Part shown: positions 59,346 through 64,000 of the stretch, piece by piece
Numbering within the stretch: position 1 is the first letter of the stretch
Layout: each line of letters opens with the position of its first letter
Source: Phytoactinopolyspora mesophila
Lineage (GTDB): Bacteria > Actinomycetota > Actinomycetes > Jiangellales > Jiangellaceae
Assembly (NCBI RefSeq): GCF_010122465.1
Contig: NZ_WLZY01000001.1
Coordinates: 1,149,010 to 1,213,009, forward strand
Length of the DNA stretch: 64,000 bases
Direction: 5' to 3'
Position numbers and translations under genes: made by a program
Notes under the pieces: model-generated
The model's database searches: none
The model's input: only the letters and a program-made list of their open reading frames with translations
Told to the model about the DNA's origin: nothing

Positions 59346-62300
59346 TGGAGCCATTCGACCTGTTCGGGCCGCTGCCCACCGGCACCACCGTGCTCGAAGC
59401 CAGCGCCGGGACTGGCAAGACCTACGCCCTGGCCGGGCTGGTGACCCGCTACGTCGCCGAAGGCGAGGCCCGGCTCGACGAGATGCTGCTGATCACCTTC
59501 GGCCGAGCGGCCAGCCAGGAGCTTCGAGATCGAGTGCGCTCTCAGCTCGTCGAAGCCGAGCAGGCGCTGGCTGTCCCTGGCCAACCGCAGGACAGTGACT
59601 TGCTGAGCTACCTTGCTCGCGGTGATGCTGATGAGGTCTCCGAGCGGCATGGTCGGCTACGCGACGCGCTGGCCAACTTCGACGCGGCCACCATCGTGAC
59701 AACCCACCAGTTCTGCCAGCTGGTGCTCCGCTCCCTGGGTGTCGCCGGCGACACTGACGCCGGGGTCACGCTCGTCGACGATCTCGGGGACCTCGTGACC
59801 GAGGTGGTCGACGACCTCTACCTTCGGCGCTTCGGCAACTCCGCGGAGCAGCCGAAGCTCACTCGTGCCGACGCGCTGGCGATCGCCACGAAGGTGGTCG
59901 GCAACCCGCACACCCGGCTGGTCCCCGAGGTATACGCCGAAGGCTCGCCCGAGGGTGTCCGCGTCGAGTTCGCCAAAGCCGTGCTGGACGAACTAGATCG
60001 CCGGAAGCGACGGCTCGGCATTCTCGGGTACGACGATCTACTCACCCGGCTCGCCGCCGCGCTCGAAGACCCCGGCGCCCCTGCCAGGCACCGGATGCGG
60101 CGACGCTGGGCGGTGGTGATGGTCGACGAGTTCCAGGACACCGACCCGGTGCAGTGGAAGGTCATCGACGCAGCGTTCAACGGCCACAGCACACTGGTCC
60201 TCATCGGTGATCCGAAGCAGGCCATCTACGCGTTCCGCGGCGGCGATATCGCGACGTACCTGACGGCGGCGGTCACCGCGGGCGAACGGCGCACCTTGGA
60301 CACGAACTGGCGAAGCGACCAGCCGCTCGTCGACAGCCTGCAGGTGGTGCTGGGCGGCGCCCAGCTCGGCCACGAGGACATCGTCGTTCGCGAGGTGGCC
60401 GCACGTCATCAGGGCAGCCGCCTGGCCGGTGCCCCGTCGGACGCGCCGTTCCGGCTCCGGGTCGTGCGGCGCGACCAACTCGGCACGGCCGCCGGCAGGA
60501 CGATCGGCATCGACACGCTACGCGAGCACATCTCCCGCGACCTCGCCGCCGACGTCGGCCGGCTGCTCTCCTCCGGAGCGGCCTATGGCGGGCGGCAGGT
60601 CCGCGCGGGTGACGTGGCGGTGATCGTCGAGGCACACAAAGACGCACGAGCCTGCCGGGAGGCATTGACCGCGGCCGGGATTCCCGCCGTCTACTCCGGT
60701 GACCTCGACATCTTCTCGTCGCGGGCCGCGCAGGACTGGTTGTGCCTGCTTGAAGCGTTCGACCAACCACATCGCTCCGGCCTGGTGCGGGCCGCGGCGA
60801 CCACGATGTTCTTCGGAGAGACCGCAGCCAGCCTCCATGCCGGCGGCGACGAACTGACCGACCGGATCGGGCAGACCCTGCGCGCGTGGGCGGATCACTT
60901 GCGCGCCCGAGGCGTGGCAGCGGTGTTCGAAGCCGCGCAACTCAGTGGTCTGGCGCAGCGGGTGCTGGCCTGGCGCGGCGGCGAGCGCGACATGACCGAT
61001 CTGGCGCACCTCGCCCAGTTGTTGCACGAGACCGCCCACCGGGAGCGGTTCGGCCTCCCGGCGTTGCTCGCCTGGCTTCGCGAGGAGTGCGCCGGTCAGG
61101 GACGCTCAGCCGAGCGGACCCGCCGCCTCGACAGCGACGCGGCAGCGGTGCAGATCATGACCGTGTGGGTGAGCAAGGGTATGCAGTATCCGCTGGTCTA
61201 TCTGCCGTTCGGCTTCAACCGGCACATCTACGACGACGAACTACTGCTCTTCCACGAGAACGGGGTGCGCAGCCTCGACATCGGCGGAAAACAGGGTGCA
61301 GGCTACAGCGCGAACAAGACTCGCTGGCGAGCGGAGGTTGCTGGTGACGACATCCGGCTCACCTATGTCGCGCTGACCCGCGCCCAGTCCCAGGTGGTGG
61401 CCTGGTGGGCACCATCGTGGGACGAGGTCAACGGGGGGATCTCCCGCCTGCTGCGCGGCCGCAAGCAGGGCGACCCGGTGGTGCCGAACAACCTGGACAA
61501 AGCGCCCAGCGACAACGACGTGCTGGCTTGGCTGCGGCGTTGGCAGCAGGCCGGTGGCCCGGTCGTCGAGGAGTCGGTGGTGGCAGACCACATCGAACCC
61601 GCTCGCGAGGAGCTGCCCGGCGGACTGGCGGTCGCGTCGTTCACCCGCGACGTCGACCTGGCCTGGCGTCGGACGTCGTACTCCGCGCTGGTCCGCGCCG
61701 CCGACCACCAGTCTGGTGGGGTGGCCAGCGAGCCGGAGGAGAGTGCGCTGGAGGACGAGGCCGTCGATCCGCTGCCAGCACCGGCAACCGCCGCGGCGGA
61801 GGCGTTGCCATCACCGATGGACGGAATGCCGGCCGGTGCGACGTTCGGGTCGCTGGTCCATGCCGTGCTGGAGGTGGCCGATCCGCACGCTGAAGACATG
61901 CACGCCGAGCTTGCCGACCGGGTCGGTGAACACCTGCCGTTCTGGCCGGTCGAGGTGGCTCCAGCCGCGCTGGCGGAGGCGTTGCTTCCGCTGCACGGCA
62001 CCCCGCTCGGGCCGCTGGTGCCCGGACTGACCCTCGGTGATGTGGGGCTGCGCGACCGGCTCTGCGAACTCGACTTCGAGATCCCCCTGGCCGGCGGCGA
62101 CGACGCCATCAAGGCCGACCTACGCCTGGGCGATGTCGCCCCGGTGATGCGCGCCCATCTGGCCGCGGACGACCCGCTGCTCCCCTATGCCGACCGGCTC
62201 GAGCAACCGCTGCTGGGACGGGAGACGATGCGCGGGTATCTCTCCGGCTCGATCGACGTGGTGCTCCGTGTCCCGCACGGTGACACGGACCGTTTCGTCG

Positions 62301-62635
62301 TCGTCGACTACAAGACCAACCGGCTCGGCGACCCCGAGCAGCCCGACACGTCCGCGAACTACGACCATCCTCAGCTGGCGTCGGCCATGCTGCACTCGGA
62401 CTATCCGCTGCAGGCCATGCTGTATTCGGTGGTGCTGCACCGATACCTGCGCTGGCGGTTGCCGGACTACGACCCGGAGCAACACCTCGGCGGCGTGATC
62501 TACCTGTACCTGCGGGGCATGTGCGGTCCGGAGACTCCCCTCACCGACGCTCACCCTGCCGGGGTCTTCAGCTGGCCGCTGCCGCCGGCACTCGTCCTGG
62601 CGCTGTCCCACCTGCTCGACGGGAGCGGCGCATGA
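59345..62635 (+). CDS. recB: Exodeoxyribonuclease V subunit beta (RecB)
   Basis: A 1096-residue UvrD-type helicase-nuclease. Walker A is EASAGTGKT (18-26), motif II VMVDEFQDTDPVQ, then LIGDPKQAIYAFRGGD and VSKGMQYPLVYLPF. The C-terminal nuclease domain has GSIDVVLR and FVVVDYKTNRLG, the essential Asp and Asp-Tyr-Lys. The ATG at 59345 is the start; the frame open to 59096 is inside recC. It overlaps recD by ATGA. Confidence 0.96.
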   Translation: MEPFDLFGPLPTGTTVLEASAGTGKTYALAGLVTRYVAEGEARLDEMLLITFGRAASQELRDRVRSQLVEAEQALAVPGQPQDSDLLSYLARGDADEVSERHGRLRDALANFDAATIVTTHQFCQLVLRSLGVAGDTDAGVTLVDDLGDLVTEVVDDLYLRRFGNSAEQPKLTRADALAIATKVVGNPHTRLVPEVYAEGSPEGVRVEFAKAVLDELDRRKRRLGILGYDDLLTRLAAALEDPGAPARHRMRRRWAVVMVDEFQDTDPVQWKVIDAAFNGHSTLVLIGDPKQAIYAFRGGDIATYLTAAVTAGERRTLDTNWRSDQPLVDSLQVVLGGAQLGHEDIVVREVAARHQGSRLAGAPSDAPFRLRVVRRDQLGTAAGRTIGIDTLREHISRDLAADVGRLLSSGAAYGGRQVRAGDVAVIVEAHKDARACREALTAAGIPAVYSGDLDIFSSRAAQDWLCLLEAFDQPHRSGLVRAAATTMFFGETAASLHAGGDELTDRIGQTLRAWADHLRARGVAAVFEAAQLSGLAQRVLAWRGGERDMTDLAHLAQLLHETAHRERFGLPALLAWLREECAGQGRSAERTRRLDSDAAAVQIMTVWVSKGMQYPLVYLPFGFNRHIYDDELLLFHENGVRSLDIGGKQGAGYSANKTRWRAEVAGDDIRLTYVALTRAQSQVVAWWAPSWDEVNGGISRLLRGRKQGDPVVPNNLDKAPSDNDVLAWLRRWQQAGGPVVEESVVADHIEPAREELPGGLAVASFTRDVDLAWRRTSYSALVRAADHQSGGVASEPEESALEDEAVDPLPAPATAAAEALPSPMDGMPAGATFGSLVHAVLEVADPHAEDMHAELADRVGEHLPFWPVEVAPAALAEALLPLHGTPLGPLVPGLTLGDVGLRDRLCELDFEIPLAGGDDAIKADLRLGDVAPVMRAHLAADDPLLPYADRLEQPLLGRETMRGYLSGSIDVVLRVPHGDTDRFVVVDYKTNRLGDPEQPDTSANYDHPQLASAMLHSDYPLQAMLYSVVLHRYLRWRLPDYDPEQHLGGVIYLYLRGMCGPETPLTDAHPAGVFSWPLPPALVLALSHLLDGSGA

Positions 62636-64000
62636 CGACGATGATGGAGGAGTATGACAGCTCGCTGGCGCTCGCCGCTTCCGGCAGTCTGCGCGCCTTC
62701 AATGACGCGGGAGTGCTGCACGCCGCCGATGTGCACGTCGCGTCTCGGCTCACAGCCATGCTGGGCGAGACCGACGAGTCCGTGGCCCTGGCGTGCGCCC
62801 TGGTGGTGCGGGCGGCGCGGTCCGGCTCGGTCTGTCTCGACCTCACCGCGGTGCGCGACGAGGCCGGCGACGACGGCGCTGGCCTGCCCTGGCCTGACCA
62901 GGACGGCTGGCTCGCGGCGCTCAACGCCAGCCCGCTGCTCGGGCCTCCGCATCCACTCCGCCTCGAAGACACCCGGCTGTATCTGGATCGGTACTGGCAA
63001 GAGGAGAAGCAGGTCGAGCGAGACCTGCGCGCCCGAGCCGGCCAGCCGCCCCCCGTGATCGCCGACGAGGCCGCCCTACACGCCGCTCTGCACAGGCTCT
63101 TTCCGGACGCGTCGTACGACGAGCAACGGGCTGCCGCGGACACCGCCGTGCGGCAATGGACAACGGTCTTGAGCGGCGGGCCGGGCACCGGCAAAACCAC
63201 GACCGTCGCGGGGCTGCTGGCTCTGCTCGCCGAGCAGGCGGAGAAGGCCGGTGACCGGCGGCTCCGGGTCGCCCTGGCCGCTCCGACCGGAAAGGCCGCT
63301 GCCCGGCTGGAGCAAGCGGTCCGGCACGAGATGATGTCCGATCGGTTCTCCCCGCAGGACACGAGCAGACTGGGCGGCTTCAACGCCCGGACGCTGCACA
63401 TGCTGCTCGGCCGCCGGCCCGACTCGTCGACACGGTTCCGCCACAACCGCGACAACCGGTTGCCGCACGACGTCGTCGTCGTCGACGAAACCTCGATGGT
63501 CTCGCTGACCATGATGGCCCGGCTGCTGGAAGCGGTGCGGCCGCAAACCCGGCTGATCCTGGTCGGCGACCCCTACCAGCTGGCCTCCGTCGAGGCCGGA
63601 GCCGTACTCGCCGACCTCGTCGACGGGCTCGTCGCCGGCGGGCACGTGAACGCGGCCGAGTTGCGCACCTCCCACCGGTTCGGCAGCGAAATCGGCGTCC
63701 TGGCCTCCGCGGTGCGCGAGAACCGGCCGGCTGACGTCCTCACACTCCTCCGGGACGGCGGCGAGCGGGTGCACTTCGTCGAGGAAGACGACCCGCGGGA
63801 GACATTGCGGGCGGCGTTGCTGCCCGGTGTGCTAGCGATCCGGGAAGCGGCCGAAGCCGGCGACGCCGACCACGCGCTCGCGGCCCTCGAGAACCACCGG
63901 CTGCTCTGCGCGCACCGCGACGGACCGTGGGGCGTCGAACGCTGGAACCGGACCGTGGAGCGGTGGATCACCGAGGAGACCGACGATCCACTCTGGGACA
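62632..64000 (+). CDS. recD: Exodeoxyribonuclease V subunit alpha (RecD), truncated by window end
   Basis: 456 residues are visible with no stop. Walker A is SGGPGTGKTTTVAGLL, followed by APTGKAAARLEQA, the DExx motif VVDETSMVS and VGDPYQLASVEAGAVLADL, then ELRTSHRFG. This is the SF1B helicase subunit. The ATG at 62632 overlaps the recB stop; ATG codons at 62641 and 62644 are also possible. The open frame is missing from simple stop-to-stop tracks because it leaves the window. Confidence 0.94.
   Translation, partial: MTTMMEEYDSSLALAASGSLRAFNDAGVLHAADVHVASRLTAMLGETDESVALACALVVRAARSGSVCLDLTAVRDEAGDDGAGLPWPDQDGWLAALNASPLLGPPHPLRLEDTRLYLDRYWQEEKQVERDLRARAGQPPPVIADEAALHAALHRLFPDASYDEQRAAADTAVRQWTTVLSGGPGTGKTTTVAGLLALLAEQAEKAGDRRLRVALAAPTGKAAARLEQAVRHEMMSDRFSPQDTSRLGGFNARTLHMLLGRRPDSSTRFRHNRDNRLPHDVVVVDETSMVSLTMMARLLEAVRPQTRLILVGDPYQLASVEAGAVLADLVDGLVAGGHVNAAELRTSHRFGSEIGVLASAVRENRPADVLTLLRDGGERVHFVEEDDPRETLRAALLPGVLAIREAAEAGDADHALAALENHRLLCAHRDGPWGVERWNRTVERWITEETDDPLWD

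Overview
This window comes from a GC-rich actinobacterial chromosome. Four things point that way: the mycofactocin genes mftA, mftB, mftR and mftG, three NDMA-type alcohol dehydrogenases that normally depend on that cofactor, a DUF222/HNH '13E12' protein, and a recC-recB-recD operon in the mycobacterial order. I cannot name the species. A Jiangella-like actinomycete is a guess only.

Layout. 1-871: end of a '+' strand gene of the 'GWSDGLP' family. 872-1497: an intergenic field of perfect inverted repeats between convergent genes. 1498-13578 (minus): aldehyde dehydrogenase, NDMA-type ADH, a NitT/TauT importer (binding protein, two permeases, ATPase), then MaoC hydratase, SDR, acyl-CoA ligase, acyl-CoA dehydrogenase and a ThDP enzyme. 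13729-16522 (minus): a second NitT/TauT importer. 16957-21261: a split mycofactocin locus (mftB and mftA on minus; mftR, a DUF4232 lipid-side protein and mftG on plus; no mftC-F). 21514-24222: the DUF222/HNH protein with a 42-bp tandem repeat. 24219-36256 (minus): three alcohol dehydrogenases, an aldehyde dehydrogenase, an amidohydrolase and a complete peptide/nickel-type importer. 36480-39970 (minus): IclR regulator, DszA/NtaA-type flavin monooxygenase, flavin reductase, FMN reductase. 40062-42527: housekeeping-like VOC and YdeI proteins around an ECF41-type sigma factor. 42451-47767 (minus): MBL-fold hydrolase, amidohydrolase, CoA-transferase, SDR and a second GWSDGLP protein. 47958-53284 (minus): a second peptide-type importer. 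53546-55809: a cysteine version of the UGSC (seleno)protein family, a small NifU-like CxxC protein and a thioredoxin-reductase-like flavoprotein. 56031-64000: recC, recB and recD (recD runs off the end).

How it fits together. Nearly all catabolic and transport units carry the same 15-bp inverted repeat (TTCC-N7-GGAA) at an almost constant distance, about 30 nt, upstream of a -10-like hexamer. I count nine such sites in front of nine units spread over 41 kb. I infer one regulon, probably controlled by the IclR protein encoded in its middle. Its genes would import a compound through up to four ABC transporters, attack it with a flavin monooxygenase fed by two flavin reductases, oxidise alcohol/aldehyde products with mycofactocin-linked ADHs and ALDHs, and finish by CoA-linked steps. 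The UGSC/NifU-like/thioredoxin-reductase trio plus GWSDGLP proteins would be a thiol-redox arm of the same pathway. The substrate is not visible from sequence; an organosulfur or related heteroatom compound is a hypothesis. A second operator type (GGCAC-N3-GTGCC) links the mft locus to the 36256 ADH operon.
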